A stretch of DNA of 64,000 nucleotides from Mesorhizobium sp. NZP2077 (GTDB lineage Bacteria; Pseudomonadota; Alphaproteobacteria; Rhizobiales; Rhizobiaceae), in contig NZ_CP051293.1 in the NCBI RefSeq assembly GCF_013170805.1, positions 3,292,001-3,356,000 of the forward strand. The letters are read 5' to 3'. The translations under genes were made by a program, and so were the position numbers. Positions 9,453-17,842 of this stretch are shown in pieces (position 1 is the first letter of the stretch; each line of letters begins with the position of its first letter). The notes under the pieces are model-generated. The model ran no database searches and had not been told where the DNA came from. It saw only the letters and a program-made list of their open reading frames with translations.

Positions 9453-9468
9453 TTGACCAATTGATAAA
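9453..9468 (+). promoter_or_regulatory. RutR-like operator upstream of preT
   Basis: TTGACCAATTGATAAA, 50 bases before the preT start. The left half matches the E. coli RutR consensus TTGACCAnnTGGTCAA exactly and the right half only partly. It shares GACCAATT with the site beside the TetR/RutR-like gene at 17843. Operator role is inferred. Confidence 0.45.
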
Positions 9469-9518
9469 AAAATAAAACGTGCTAGCCTTCCCCAAAACGA
9501 AAACATGGGGAACTGACA

Positions 9519-10874
9519 ATGCCAGAAGGCCAGTTCAAAGAGGGTATTGTCGGTGGCCGGCTCCAGGCCGACCAGTACGCCGACAATTTTTCCGATCTGC
9601 ATCCGCCGCTCGATCATCACGAGGCGCTGGTCGAATCCGACCGCTGCTATTTCTGCTACGACGCACCGTGCATGAATGCATGTCCGACCTCGATCGACAT
9701 TCCACTGTTCATCCGCCAGATCTCGACCGGCAATCCGATCGGCTCGGCCAAGACGATCTTCGACCAGAACATACTGGGCGGTATGTGCGCCCGCGTCTGC
9801 CCGACCGAGACGCTGTGCGAGGAAGTCTGCGTGCGCGAGATCGCCGAGGGCAAGCCGGTGCAGATCGGCCGCCTGCAGCGTTACGCCACCGATGTCGCGA
9901 TGGCCGAGAACAAGCAGTTTTATCCGCGCCCGGAGCCGACCGGCAAGTCGGTTGCCGTGGTCGGCGCCGGCCCGGCCGGCCTTGCCGCCGCGCACCGGCT
10001 CGCCCGTCATGGCCATGACGTCACCATACTGGAGGCGCGGCCGAAGGCCGGCGGCCTCAACGAATACGGCATTGCCGCCTACAAGAGCGTCGACAATTTC
10101 GCCCAGGCCGAGGTCGACTATGTCACCGCGATCGGCGGCATCGACATCCAGAACGGCAAGGCGCTCGGCCGCGACTACCAGCTCTCCGACCTGATCCGCA
10201 ATTACGACGCGGTGTTCCTCGGCATGGGGCTGGGCGGTGTCAACGCGCTGCGCGCCGATGGCGAGGATGCAACCGGCGTCACCAATGCGGTGCAGTTCAT
10301 CGCCGAACTGCGCCAGGCCAGCGATCTTTCGGGCCTGCCGGTCGGCCGCCGCGTCGTCGTCATCGGCGGCGGCATGACGGCGATCGACGCCGCGGTGCAG
10401 TCGAAGCTGCTCGGCGCCGAGGAGGTGACGATCTGCTACCGGCGCGGCCAGGAGCACATGAACGCTTCCGGCTTCGAGCAGGATCTGGCCGCCGCCAACG
10501 GCGTCACAATCCGCCACTGGCTGCAGCCGAAGCGGGTCATCGCCGAAGGCGGCAAGGTGTCGGGCATCGAGCTCGAATACACGGCACTGAAGGGTGACAA
10601 GCTTGCCGGCACCGGCGAGACGCTGACGCTCGTTGCCGACCAGGTGTTCAAGGCCATCGGCCAGAGTTTTGTCCCGGCCGCCCTCAATGGCAGCGGAGCG
10701 TCGATAGAGCTCGAAGCGGGCCGCATCAAGGTCGATGCGGAAGGGCGCACCTCGCTGACGAAAGTCTGGGCCGGCGGCGACTGTATCTTCGGTGGCGACG
10801 ACCTGACCGTCTCGGCAGTGGCGCAGGGCCGCGACGCTGCCGAGAGCATCAACAGGAGTCTGACACAGGGATAG
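9519..10874 (+). CDS. preT: NAD-dependent dihydropyrimidine dehydrogenase subunit PreT
   Basis: Small (flavin, NADH-side) subunit of the two-part dihydropyrimidine dehydrogenase that reduces uracil and thymine. 451 residues with an N-terminal GltD-like iron-sulfur region holding eight cysteines (43, 46, 51, 55, 90, 94, 100, 104), then FAD motif GAGPAG (149-154) and NAD(P) motif VIGGGMTA near residue 290, ending with the GGDCIFGGDDLTVSAVAQG FAD segment. Start ATG 9519 follows GGGGAA. First gene of an operon with a methyltransferase gene five bases downstream and preA after that. A RutR-like site precedes it. Confidence 0.93.
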   Translation: MPEGQFKEGIVGGRLQADQYADNFSDLHPPLDHHEALVESDRCYFCYDAPCMNACPTSIDIPLFIRQISTGNPIGSAKTIFDQNILGGMCARVCPTETLCEEVCVREIAEGKPVQIGRLQRYATDVAMAENKQFYPRPEPTGKSVAVVGAGPAGLAAAHRLARHGHDVTILEARPKAGGLNEYGIAAYKSVDNFAQAEVDYVTAIGGIDIQNGKALGRDYQLSDLIRNYDAVFLGMGLGGVNALRADGEDATGVTNAVQFIAELRQASDLSGLPVGRRVVVIGGGMTAIDAAVQSKLLGAEEVTICYRRGQEHMNASGFEQDLAAANGVTIRHWLQPKRVIAEGGKVSGIELEYTALKGDKLAGTGETLTLVADQVFKAIGQSFVPAALNGSGASIELEAGRIKVDAEGRTSLTKVWAGGDCIFGGDDLTVSAVAQGRDAAESINRSLTQG

Positions 10875-10879
10875 AGATC

Positions 10880-11722
10880 ATGGCCTCGGTGGAATCGGGC
10901 ATCGCCCGTCACTACGACGTATCGGGTCTTGAGCAGCACATTCTTGCCGTGCTCGCCGATGCCGGCGTGGACATTGCCCATCTGAGCGCTGGCGATCTCG
11001 AAGCGGTCGACGAATTCCACATTGGCGGCGTGGCAGCAACCCGGGAACTCGTCGATCAGATGGCTTTGAAGCCGACAGCCAGGCTTCTTGACATCGGATC
11101 GGGTATAGGTGGTCCGGCCCGCTTTGCCGCCAACAGCGCCGACGCAGATGTCACCGGCATTGACCTCACGCAAAGCTATGTCGACATCGCGACCAGCCTG
11201 TCGAAGCGCACGGGAATGGCGGACAGGACGCGCTTCGTGCAAGGCAGCGCGTTGGATATGCCGTTGCAAAACGCCAGCTTTGACGCGGCAATGATCCTGC
11301 ATGTGGGCATGAACCTTCCCGACAAGAAAAAACTGATGACCGAGGCCGCGCGGGTGTTGCGCCTGGGCGGCGTCTTTGCCGTCTACGATGTGATGCGGCT
11401 GAAGGCCGGCGCGCTGACCTATCCGCTGCCATGGGCGTCGGATGAAACCATGTCCTTCGTCGCGACGCCCGGTGACTATCGCGCGGCCGCTGCAGCCGCG
11501 GGGTTCTCGGTAACCGCCGAGCGGCCACGCGGCGCCTTTGCCATCGAATTCTTCGCCACTGTGCGTGCCCGGATGGCCGGCGCGCAAGCAGAGGGCAAAA
11601 AACCGCCGCCCGGCGTCGGCCTCATCATGGGCGAGAGTGCCCGCACCAAGATCGCTAATATCACCGCCGCGCTTGAAGGCGGCATTCTTGCACCCGTCGA
11701 ATTGATCCTTCGTCTCGGCTGA
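10880..11722 (+). CDS. Class I SAM-dependent methyltransferase inserted between preT and preA
   Basis: 280-residue methyltransferase with SAM-binding motif I LLDIGSGIGGPARFAA (about residues 70-85), acidic motif GIDLTQSY, and a post-motif LPDKKKLMTEAARVLRLGGVFAVYDV stretch. The N-terminal part (ILAVLADAGVDIAHL, then EFHIGG) resembles small-molecule methyltransferases of the UbiE or glycine/sarcosine type. Substrate unknown. It starts five bases after preT stops and ends 12 bases before preA, so it is surely co-transcribed, though preT and preA are usually adjacent. A role in modified pyrimidines or simple hitch-hiking are both possible. Confidence 0.85.
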   Translation: MASVESGIARHYDVSGLEQHILAVLADAGVDIAHLSAGDLEAVDEFHIGGVAATRELVDQMALKPTARLLDIGSGIGGPARFAANSADADVTGIDLTQSYVDIATSLSKRTGMADRTRFVQGSALDMPLQNASFDAAMILHVGMNLPDKKKLMTEAARVLRLGGVFAVYDVMRLKAGALTYPLPWASDETMSFVATPGDYRAAAAAAGFSVTAERPRGAFAIEFFATVRARMAGAQAEGKKPPPGVGLIMGESARTKIANITAALEGGILAPVELILRLG

Positions 11723-11734
11723 AAGGGACCTGTC

Positions 11735-13048
11735 ATGGCTGACATCCGCAACAATTTCGTCGGCATCAAATCGCCAAATCCGTTCTGGCTGGCCTCGGCG
11801 CCGCCGACCGACAAGGCCTACAACGTCATCCGTGCCTTCAAGGCCGGGTGGGGTGGGGTGGTGTGGAAGACGCTCGGCGAGGAAGGGCCGCCTGTCGTCA
11901 ACGTCAACGGCCCGCGCTATGGCGCGATCTGGGGCGCCGACCGGCGCCTGCTTGGCCTCAACAACATCGAACTGATCACCGACCGCGACCTGCAGGTCAA
12001 CCTGCGCGAGATCAAGCAGGTCAAGAAGGACTGGCCCGACCGCGCCATCGTCGTCTCGCTGATGGTGCCCTGCGTCGAGGAGAGCTGGAAGGCGATCCTG
12101 CCGGTGGTCGAGGAGACGGAAGCTGACGGCATCGAGCTCAATTTCGGCTGCCCGCACGGCATGTCTGAACGCGGCATGGGCGCCGCCGTCGGCCAGGTGC
12201 CGGAATATATCGAAATGGTGGTGCGCTGGTGCAAGGCCAACACCCGCATGCCTGTCATCACCAAGCTGACGCCCAACATCACTGATGTGCGCAAGCCGGC
12301 GAGGGCAGCGCTTGCCGGCGGCACCGACGCGGTGTCGCTGATCAACACCATCAACTCGATCACCGGCGTCGACCTCGACAGTTTCGCGCCGCAGCCGACC
12401 ATCGACGGCAAGGGTTCGCATGGCGGCTATTGCGGCCCGGCGGTGAAGCCGATCGCCATGAACATGGTGGCAGAGATCGCGCGTGATCCGGAAACGCAGG
12501 GCCTGTCGATCTCCGGAATTGGCGGCATCACCACCTGGCGTGACGCCGCCGAATTCATGGCGCTCGGAGCCGGCAATGTGCAGGTGTGCACGGCGGCGAT
12601 GACCTATGGCTTCAAGATCGTGCAGGAGATGATTGCCGGTCTTGAAAACTGGATGGACGAGAAGGGCCATGCCTCGCTCGATGATATCGTCGGCCGCGCC
12701 ACGCCCAACGTCACCGACTGGCAGTATCTCAACCTCAACTACATCGCCAAGGCGCGTATCGACCAGGACGCCTGCATCAAATGCGGCCGCTGTCACATCG
12801 CCTGCGAGGACACTTCCCACCAGGCGATCACCAGCATGGTCGACGGCGTCAGGCACTTCGAGGTGATCGAGGCCGAATGCGTCGGCTGCAATCTGTGCGT
12901 CAATGTCTGCCCGGTCGAGAACTGCATCACCATGGAGCCGCTGGCGGTCGGCGTGATGGACCAGCGCACCGGCAAGCCGGTGTCGCCGATCTACGCCAAC
13001 TGGACGACGCACCCGAACAACCCGATGGCCAAGGTGGCGGCGGAGTAG
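11735..13048 (+). CDS. preA: NAD-dependent dihydropyrimidine dehydrogenase subunit PreA
   Basis: Catalytic subunit that reduces uracil/thymine at FMN. 437 residues: a dihydroorotate-dehydrogenase-like TIM barrel (ELNFGCPHGM near residue 140, VSLINTINSI near 205, SGIGGITTWRDA near 255 for FMN phosphate) and a C-terminal ferredoxin region with two 4Fe-4S motifs, CIKCGRCHIAC and CVGCNLCVNVCP. Start ATG 11735 follows AAGGGA. Third gene of the preT operon, followed at once by a rho-independent terminator. Works with PreT, then dihydropyrimidinase, beta-ureidopropionase and the aminotransferase encoded at 18-23 kb. Confidence 0.95.
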   Translation: MADIRNNFVGIKSPNPFWLASAPPTDKAYNVIRAFKAGWGGVVWKTLGEEGPPVVNVNGPRYGAIWGADRRLLGLNNIELITDRDLQVNLREIKQVKKDWPDRAIVVSLMVPCVEESWKAILPVVEETEADGIELNFGCPHGMSERGMGAAVGQVPEYIEMVVRWCKANTRMPVITKLTPNITDVRKPARAALAGGTDAVSLINTINSITGVDLDSFAPQPTIDGKGSHGGYCGPAVKPIAMNMVAEIARDPETQGLSISGIGGITTWRDAAEFMALGAGNVQVCTAAMTYGFKIVQEMIAGLENWMDEKGHASLDDIVGRATPNVTDWQYLNLNYIAKARIDQDACIKCGRCHIACEDTSHQAITSMVDGVRHFEVIEAECVGCNLCVNVCPVENCITMEPLAVGVMDQRTGKPVSPIYANWTTHPNNPMAKVAAE

Positions 13049-13062
13049 GGTAGACATTCAAC

Positions 13063-13092
13063 AAAAAGCGGCGCCTTAGGGCGCCGGTTTTC
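13063..13092 (+). terminator. Rho-independent terminator after preA
   Basis: Stem CGGCGCC (13069-13075), loop TTAG, stem GGCGCCG (13080-13086), then a T-rich run. It lies 15 bases after the preA stop and closes the preT operon. Confidence 0.85.
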
Positions 13093-13156
13093 ATTTTCCT
13101 ATTGCAGATAAAAACTATCCACGATAATGTATATCCATGAATAGGAGATTGGCGCC

Positions 13157-13687
13157 ATGAAGCTGGGCGAGGGGGTTGAAGCGGCCATCCACTGCGCGGC
13201 CACGCTGGCAGGCGTCGCGGGCAACAGCACCATGCCGGGTGCGGCGCTCGCCGAGGCGTTCGGCCTGTCGCCGAGCTATCTGCTGAAGCATCTCAACATG
13301 CTGACCGCTGCCCGTATCCTGGAATCGGTGCCGGGGCCGGCGGGTGGCTATAGACTGGCAAAGCCGGCCGAACGCATCACGCTGCTCGACATCGTGCTGG
13401 CGGTCGAAGGGCGCGAGCCGGCGTTTCGCTGCGGCGAAATCCGCCGCAACGGTCCGGTCAAGATCGATGCCTCGGCCTATGTCAAACCCTGCGGCATCAA
13501 TGTCGCGATGCTGAAAGCCGAGCGCGCCTATCGGGCGGCGCTTGCCGAAACAAGGCTGTCCGACATCGCGGCGGACTACGCGGCGGAGGGCGACCCGAGG
13601 TCGTTTGCCGCCAGCTGCGCCTTCGTAGCGCGCCACCAGCGGCCGCAGAAACCCAGTTCAAACCCGCAAACCCCAAAGCAGAAGTGA
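13157..13687 (+). CDS. Rrf2 family transcriptional regulator
   Basis: 176-residue winged-helix repressor of the Rrf2/IscR/NsrR family: ALAEAFGLSPSYLLKHLNML is the recognition region (about residues 30-49), followed by the wing with the family hallmark GGYRLAKP. IscR and NsrR bind an Fe-S cluster with three spaced cysteines; here only FRCGEI and KPCGIN are in place, about 20 residues apart, so a canonical cluster is doubtful. Start ATG 13157 follows AGGAGATTGG. The AhpD-like and DoxX genes directly behind it are probably its targets. Confidence 0.85.
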   Translation: MKLGEGVEAAIHCAATLAGVAGNSTMPGAALAEAFGLSPSYLLKHLNMLTAARILESVPGPAGGYRLAKPAERITLLDIVLAVEGREPAFRCGEIRRNGPVKIDASAYVKPCGINVAMLKAERAYRAALAETRLSDIAADYAAEGDPRSFAASCAFVARHQRPQKPSSNPQTPKQK

Positions 13688-13698
13688 AGGACATCAAG

Positions 13699-14157
13699 AT
13701 GAGACAGCGGATGCAATTTTTTGCCAAGGCGCCCGAGATCATGAAGGCGGTATCGGCGCTCAACAAGGCCGTCGACGAATGCGGGCTCGAGGTCAGCCTG
13801 CTGCACCTGATCAAGCTCCGAGCATCGCAGATCAATGGCTGTTCCTATTGCGTCGAGATGCATAGCCGCGAGGCTAGGCGCGATGGCGAGACCGAGCAGC
13901 GGCTCTATCTCGTCGCGGCCTGGAAGGAGTCGCCGCTGTTTTCCCCGCGTGAACGCGCCGCCTTCGCCTGGACCGAGGCGGTGACGCTGATCGCCAACAA
14001 TGGCGTGTCGGATGAACTCTATGCCCGTACGCTCGAGCATTTCTCGGAAGAGGAACTGGTCAAGCTGTCCGTCGCGCTCGGCATGATCAACACCTGGAAC
14101 CGGCTGTGCATTCCGTTCCACGCCATTCATCCGATGCCGGCCGCCAAGGCGGCCTGA
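13699..14157 (+). CDS. Carboxymuconolactone decarboxylase/AhpD-like protein
   Basis: 152-residue member of the CMD superfamily, AhpD-type branch. The redox motif is visible as NGCSYCVEMHSREAR (about residues 45-59), a CxxC followed by the usual His three residues on. Such proteins are alkylhydroperoxidase-like thiol enzymes, though many have unknown substrates. A GTG at 13684 is in frame and overlaps the Rrf2 stop, but ATG 13699 follows GAAGG with eight-base spacing and gives the conventional MRQRMQFFAKAP start. Likely co-transcribed with the Rrf2 regulator and the following DoxX gene. Confidence 0.85.
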   Translation: MRQRMQFFAKAPEIMKAVSALNKAVDECGLEVSLLHLIKLRASQINGCSYCVEMHSREARRDGETEQRLYLVAAWKESPLFSPRERAAFAWTEAVTLIANNGVSDELYARTLEHFSEEELVKLSVALGMINTWNRLCIPFHAIHPMPAAKAA

Positions 14158-14224
14158 TTTTTCTATCGCCATGGGAGCGCCGTCGAGGAGGCGGCGCTCC
14201 AATTGTTTTCAAAGGGAGTGTTTT

Positions 14225-14602
14225 ATGCCTGTCGATTTGCCTTCGACGTTGTTGTTTCTCGGCCGCCTGTTGCTTGGCGGCGCTTTCGTCTTCGCCGGCC
14301 TGCGCAACATCCAGAACGCGGCCTTCCTGACCGGGCTGATGGCCGCGCGCGGCGTGCCGCAGGCGCGGCTGGCGCTGTGGGCCGGCATCGTCCTGCAGGT
14401 CATCGCCGGCGTGCTGATGATCGCTGGGCTGTGGACTGCGATCGCCTGCGCGGTGCTGGTGCTGTTCCTGATCGTCGCCATGCCGATGTTCCACAATTTC
14501 TGGGACCATCAGGGCCTCGACCGCGCGGCGCGCATCAACGGCTTCGTCGGCAATGTCGCGCTGAGCGGTGGGTTCCTGACGCTGATCGCACAGTCTCTTT
14601 GA
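14225..14602 (+). CDS. DoxX family membrane protein
   Basis: 125-residue integral membrane protein with four hydrophobic helices: LFLGRLLLGGAFVFAGLRNI, LALWAGIVLQVIAGVLMIAG, AIACAVLVLFLIVAMPMF and a C-terminal VALSGGFLTLIAQSL. The RLLLG-FVFAG-RN opening and the MFHNFWDH loop are typical of the DoxX branch. ATG 14225 follows AAGGGAG. It trails the AhpD-like gene by 67 bases; the trio Rrf2, CMD protein, DoxX looks like a redox-stress unit. Function of the family itself is not settled. Confidence 0.82.
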   Translation: MPVDLPSTLLFLGRLLLGGAFVFAGLRNIQNAAFLTGLMAARGVPQARLALWAGIVLQVIAGVLMIAGLWTAIACAVLVLFLIVAMPMFHNFWDHQGLDRAARINGFVGNVALSGGFLTLIAQSL

Positions 14603-14611
14603 GAGGCGGAG

Positions 14612-15334
14612 TCACGCCGCAAACCGCAGGCCGCCATCGCAGGTCAGCACCTGGCCGGTCATGAAGCCGTTGGAGACGAGGAAGGCTATCGCCGAGGCGA
14701 CGTCCTCGGCGCGGCCAATCCTGCCTACAGGCGTCTTGCCGGCATATTCGGCAAAGACCGCCTGCCGCTGCTCCTCCGGCAAAAAGTCCCACCACGGCGT
14801 GTCGATGACGCCGGGCGCCACGACGTTGACGCGCAAGGGCTTCAGTTCGACAGCCAGGATCGGCGTCACGGTCAGCAGCATGCCGTTGACGGCACCGATG
14901 CCGGCGACGCCGGGCATGGTGACCTGAGCCGACACCGCCGATATGAAGGTGACCGATCCGGATTTGTTTAACGTCGGCAAAGCGGCCTGCAGGCAGGACA
15001 GTTGCGGCCGTACCTTCTCTTCGACGCCGCTGCCGATGTCGGCAAGGTCGAGGGTCGCGAACGGGCCGAGCCCCTTGCCGCCGCTTGCGGCCAGAACGAG
15101 GTGGTCGAACGGGCCGAGGCTCTCGAAGAATTGGCGGACTTCATCCGGCTTCGAAGCATCGAAGGCGGCCTTGTCGGCGGCGCCGCCGAGGCTCTTCCAG
15201 GCGCTGTTGAGCTTGTCCTGGTTGCGGCCGGTGATGGTCACCTTCATGCCGGGCCCAATCAGCTTGCGCGCGGTCGCCAGGCCAATGCCGGACGAGCCGC
15301 CGATGATGACTGTGTGTTCGGTTCTGTCGGTCAT
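14612..15334 (-). CDS. SDR family protein lacking the catalytic Tyr/Lys
   Basis: 240-residue short-chain dehydrogenase/reductase fold. Cofactor motif IIGGSSGIGLATA (about residues 10-22) and the later VNVVAPGVIDTPWW are standard. At the active site the Ser is present (FISAVSAQ) but the expected Tyr-x-x-x-Lys is replaced: the aligned stretch reads GIGAVNG, with Ile for Tyr and Asn for Lys. That would abolish the classical mechanism. It overlaps the next upstream SDR gene by four bases (ATGA), so the two are translationally coupled. Possibly a binding or regulatory subunit, or an enzyme with altered chemistry. Confidence 0.8.
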   Translation of the reverse strand: MTDRTEHTVIIGGSSGIGLATARKLIGPGMKVTITGRNQDKLNSAWKSLGGAADKAAFDASKPDEVRQFFESLGPFDHLVLAASGGKGLGPFATLDLADIGSGVEEKVRPQLSCLQAALPTLNKSGSVTFISAVSAQVTMPGVAGIGAVNGMLLTVTPILAVELKPLRVNVVAPGVIDTPWWDFLPEEQRQAVFAEYAGKTPVGRIGRAEDVASAIAFLVSNGFMTGQVLTCDGGLRFAA

Positions 15335-16170
15335 GAATGCTGTTCCTTCTGTTCTGGGGAAGCCAAGCCGACAAGGTCGAGGCTCAGGCTTCGCAATTGT
15401 TGTCTTGCCCTGGCGTCGTAGGCCTGGGCGTCGGCGCGGGATTCACGCAGGCCGTCGAAATAGAGGCCGGCGCGTCCCTCGAGCGCGGGTGAGGTGGCGA
15501 GATTGACGATGGCGGCGGCGCCGGTTTCGACCGAACTCCAGGGCGTCACGCCGGCCTGCCGGACCATGGTGGTGTCCATGTAGCTCGCCGGATGCAGCGC
15601 GTTGACGGTGACCCCGGTGCCCTTCAACTGTTCCGCCAGATCGACGGTGAACAGGATCTGCGCCAGTTTGCTCTGGCAGTAGGCGCGCACGCCGCTATAG
15701 CCGTGGGTCAGCATGACATCGCTGAAGTCGATCGCCTGCTGGCCGGCCGAGGCAACGTTGACGATGCGCGCCGGAACGCTCGCCTTAAGCAGCGGCAGAA
15801 GTTCCGAGGTCAGCAGGAAACCGGCGAGATAGTTGACGGCGAAGCGCAGTTCGTAGCCATCGGCGCTGATCTGCCGTTTGGCGCCTGCCGTGCCGATGCC
15901 GGCATTGTTGATGAGGATGTCGAGCCGGTCCGTTCGGGCGCGTACGGCCTCGGCGAGGCGGCGAATTTCGGCCAGCGAGGCGAGGTCGGCGGCGAAGAAC
16001 TCGGCCTTGCCGCCGGCGGCTTCGATTTCAGCGACCGCTGCCTTGCCGCGCGTTACATCGCGACCGTGCACCAGCACACGGGCGCCAGCGGCACCCAGCC
16101 TTTGCGCCACGACGCGGCCGACGCCGTCGGTCGAGCCGGTGATGAGGATTGTCTTGTCTTTCAGATCCAT
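15331..16170 (-). CDS. SDR family oxidoreductase
   Basis: 279-residue NAD(P)-dependent short-chain dehydrogenase with ITGSTDGVGRVVA (about residues 10-22), NNAG near residue 90, catalytic Ser in NVASAGQQ and intact YCQSK near residue 165. The N-terminal TGxxxGVG and the long insert before YCQSK resemble retinol-dehydrogenase/WW-oxidoreductase-like SDRs. Substrate unknown. It is the first gene of a two-SDR operon and stands divergent to the XRE regulator at 16275, which is a common arrangement for regulator and target. Confidence 0.87.
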   Translation of the reverse strand: MDLKDKTILITGSTDGVGRVVAQRLGAAGARVLVHGRDVTRGKAAVAEIEAAGGKAEFFAADLASLAEIRRLAEAVRARTDRLDILINNAGIGTAGAKRQISADGYELRFAVNYLAGFLLTSELLPLLKASVPARIVNVASAGQQAIDFSDVMLTHGYSGVRAYCQSKLAQILFTVDLAEQLKGTGVTVNALHPASYMDTTMVRQAGVTPWSSVETGAAAIVNLATSPALEGRAGLYFDGLRESRADAQAYDARARQQLRSLSLDLVGLASPEQKEQHS

Positions 16171-16250
16171 GTCGGGAGCCTCCTGTCTGTTGCTCCAGAC
16201 GCAAGATGGGACGCCTGACGGATCTCAAGCAGTTCAAACTTTATCCTGGT

Positions 16251-16267
16251 ATCAGTACTGCTATAAT
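16251..16267 (+). promoter_or_regulatory. Candidate promoter/operator between SDR operon and XRE regulator
   Basis: The 104-base divergent region holds a perfect TATAAT at 16262-16267, eight bases before the XRE start, and just left of it ATCAGTACTG with the palindromic core AGTACT (16254-16259). An overlapping -10 and palindrome would suit autoregulation, but a -10 this close to the ATG would give a nearly leaderless message. Confidence 0.3.
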
Positions 16268-16274
16268 AGGCATC

Positions 16275-17147
16275 ATGGATGCTCCCTCTCATTCCGCCGA
16301 AGACAGCCGCCGGCGCGAACTCGGTGCTTTCCTGCGCTCGCGCCGCGAAAGGCTGACGCCCTCGGCAACCGGAATCACGACTGGTCTCAGGCGGCGCACG
16401 CCGGGCCTGCGTCGTGAGGAGGTGGCGATGATCGCCGGCGTCGGCACCACCTGGTACACCTGGCTGGAACAGGGCAGGGATGTGCGCCCTTCCGTGGAGG
16501 TGCTGACGGCGCTGTGCGGGGCGCTGCGCCTCGACGCCGCCGAGAAGCGGCATCTGTTCACGCTTGCCGGCCGCCAGCAGCCGGAGCGGCGGCGCATCGC
16601 GGCTGGAAAGGTCGAAGGTCCCCTGCTGCATATGCTGCAAAGCCTTGTCCTGCAGCCCGCCTATGTCGTCGGCCCGCGTTGGGACGTGCTGGCCTGGAAT
16701 GACGGGGCCGTTGCCATTTTCGGCGATTACGGTCTGTTGGAGGGCGACGCCCGCAACATCATCCACGGCGTGTTTACCGACCCGCACCGGCGGCATTTGC
16801 TGGTCGACTGGGAGCAGCTGGCACGTGCAACCCTTGCCGCGTTCCGGGCTGAGAGCGCGAAATATGTCGGCGATCCGGATTTCGAGCGGCTGATCGCGCT
16901 GATGATGCGCTCAAGTCCCGAGTTCCGTGAATGGTGGCCGCAGCGCGATGTGGTGCACCGCCTGTCCGGCATGAAGCATCTGCGCCACCCGATCGCCGGC
17001 GCGATGGTGTTCGAGCATATGAGCCTGTCGATCGATGACGGCTCGGACATGAAGCTGATCGTCTACACGCCGCTCGCCGAGCAGAACTCGATTGCCAAGC
17101 TGCAGTCCTTGCTGGACGCGCTGCCGGCCGAGCGGCGCAGCGCCTGA
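16275..17147 (+). CDS. XRE family regulator with MmyB-like ligand-binding domain
   Basis: 290-residue repressor. The N-terminal helix-turn-helix is of the HTH_31 type (RRRELGAFLRSRRERL, RRTPGLRREEVAMIAGVGTTWYTWLEQGRD, about residues 10-70), followed by the MmyB-like domain from about residue 100 (WDVLAWNDGAVAIFGDY, HRLSGMKHLRHPIAG), which in this family is a PAS-like pocket thought to bind small hydrophobic molecules. These regulators usually control an adjacent divergent SDR, which fits the operon at 14612-16170. The frame extends upstream to 16149, but that part overlaps the SDR gene and ATG 16275 gives the family's normal start. Confidence 0.86.
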   Translation: MDAPSHSAEDSRRRELGAFLRSRRERLTPSATGITTGLRRRTPGLRREEVAMIAGVGTTWYTWLEQGRDVRPSVEVLTALCGALRLDAAEKRHLFTLAGRQQPERRRIAAGKVEGPLLHMLQSLVLQPAYVVGPRWDVLAWNDGAVAIFGDYGLLEGDARNIIHGVFTDPHRRHLLVDWEQLARATLAAFRAESAKYVGDPDFERLIALMMRSSPEFREWWPQRDVVHRLSGMKHLRHPIAGAMVFEHMSLSIDDGSDMKLIVYTPLAEQNSIAKLQSLLDALPAERRSA

Positions 17148-17163
17148 GTCGTCGCGGCAGCGA

Positions 17164-17823
17164 TCAGGGCTTCGGCTTCAGCCCCTCAAGGAACAATTGC
17201 TCGAGGAACCTCGCAGCGTCCTCGAAGCGGCCGTCGCCGCCGCGGTTCGGCCCGAGCACGGCGCGGACCTGGACGTCGAAATCGGCATAATGCTGTGTCG
17301 TTGCCCAGATCGAGAAGATCAGGTGCCAAGGGTCGGTGCGGGCGATCTTGCCGGCGCGCATCCAGCCCTTGATGACGGCGGCTTTCTCGTCGACCAGCGT
17401 CTTCAAATCGCCGGCCAACAGCGGCATGATGCGTGGCGCGCCTTGTAGGATCTCGTTGGCGAACAGCCGGCTCTCGCGCGGGAAATCGCGCGCCATTTCA
17501 AGCTTGCGCCTGATATAGCTCCTGAGTTCGGTCATCGGGTCGCCGATGTCGTCGAGTTCCCTGAGCGGCGCCAGCCAGGTGTCGAGCAGGCGCTGCATCA
17601 ATGTCTCGTGGATGTCCTCCTTGCGGCGGAAGTAATAGAGCAGGTTGGGCTTCGACATGCCGGCGGCCTCGGCGATCTGGTCGATGGTCGAGCCGCGAAA
17701 ACCGTTGGTGGAGAACACCTCGAGCGCCGCCTCCAGGATGAGCTCGCGCTTTTCCTGCTGGATGCGGGTGCGGCGAGGGGCTTCCGTGCCGGTGTTCACC
17801 TTTGCGAACCCTCGTGTTGCCAA
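17164..17823 (-). CDS. rutR: TetR family regulator, RutR-like
   Basis: 219-residue TetR repressor with HTH TIDQIAEAAGMSKPNLLYYFRRKEDI (about residues 46-71) and the C-terminal domain of RutR-type proteins (ESRLFANEILQGAPRI, WHLIFSIWATTQHYADFDVQV). E. coli RutR senses uracil and controls pyrimidine breakdown. Here the gene is divergent from the omega-aminotransferase and amidohydrolase of the same pathway, and RutR-like boxes lie in the shared promoter region and before preT. Uracil or thymine as ligand is inferred from the family and the neighbours. Confidence 0.85.
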   Translation of the reverse strand: MATRGFAKVNTGTEAPRRTRIQQEKRELILEAALEVFSTNGFRGSTIDQIAEAAGMSKPNLLYYFRRKEDIHETLMQRLLDTWLAPLRELDDIGDPMTELRSYIRRKLEMARDFPRESRLFANEILQGAPRIMPLLAGDLKTLVDEKAAVIKGWMRAGKIARTDPWHLIFSIWATTQHYADFDVQVRAVLGPNRGGDGRFEDAARFLEQLFLEGLKPKP

Positions 17824-17842
17824 ATCTCGCGTTCAAGATCAT

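Noticed and set aside
10436..13057. Very long minus-strand open frame of 873 codons opposite preT, the methyltransferase and preA
   Set aside because: It runs antisense to three well-supported genes, is rich in His, Arg, Asp and Ala as expected for the mirror of GC-rich codons, and has no recognisable domain.
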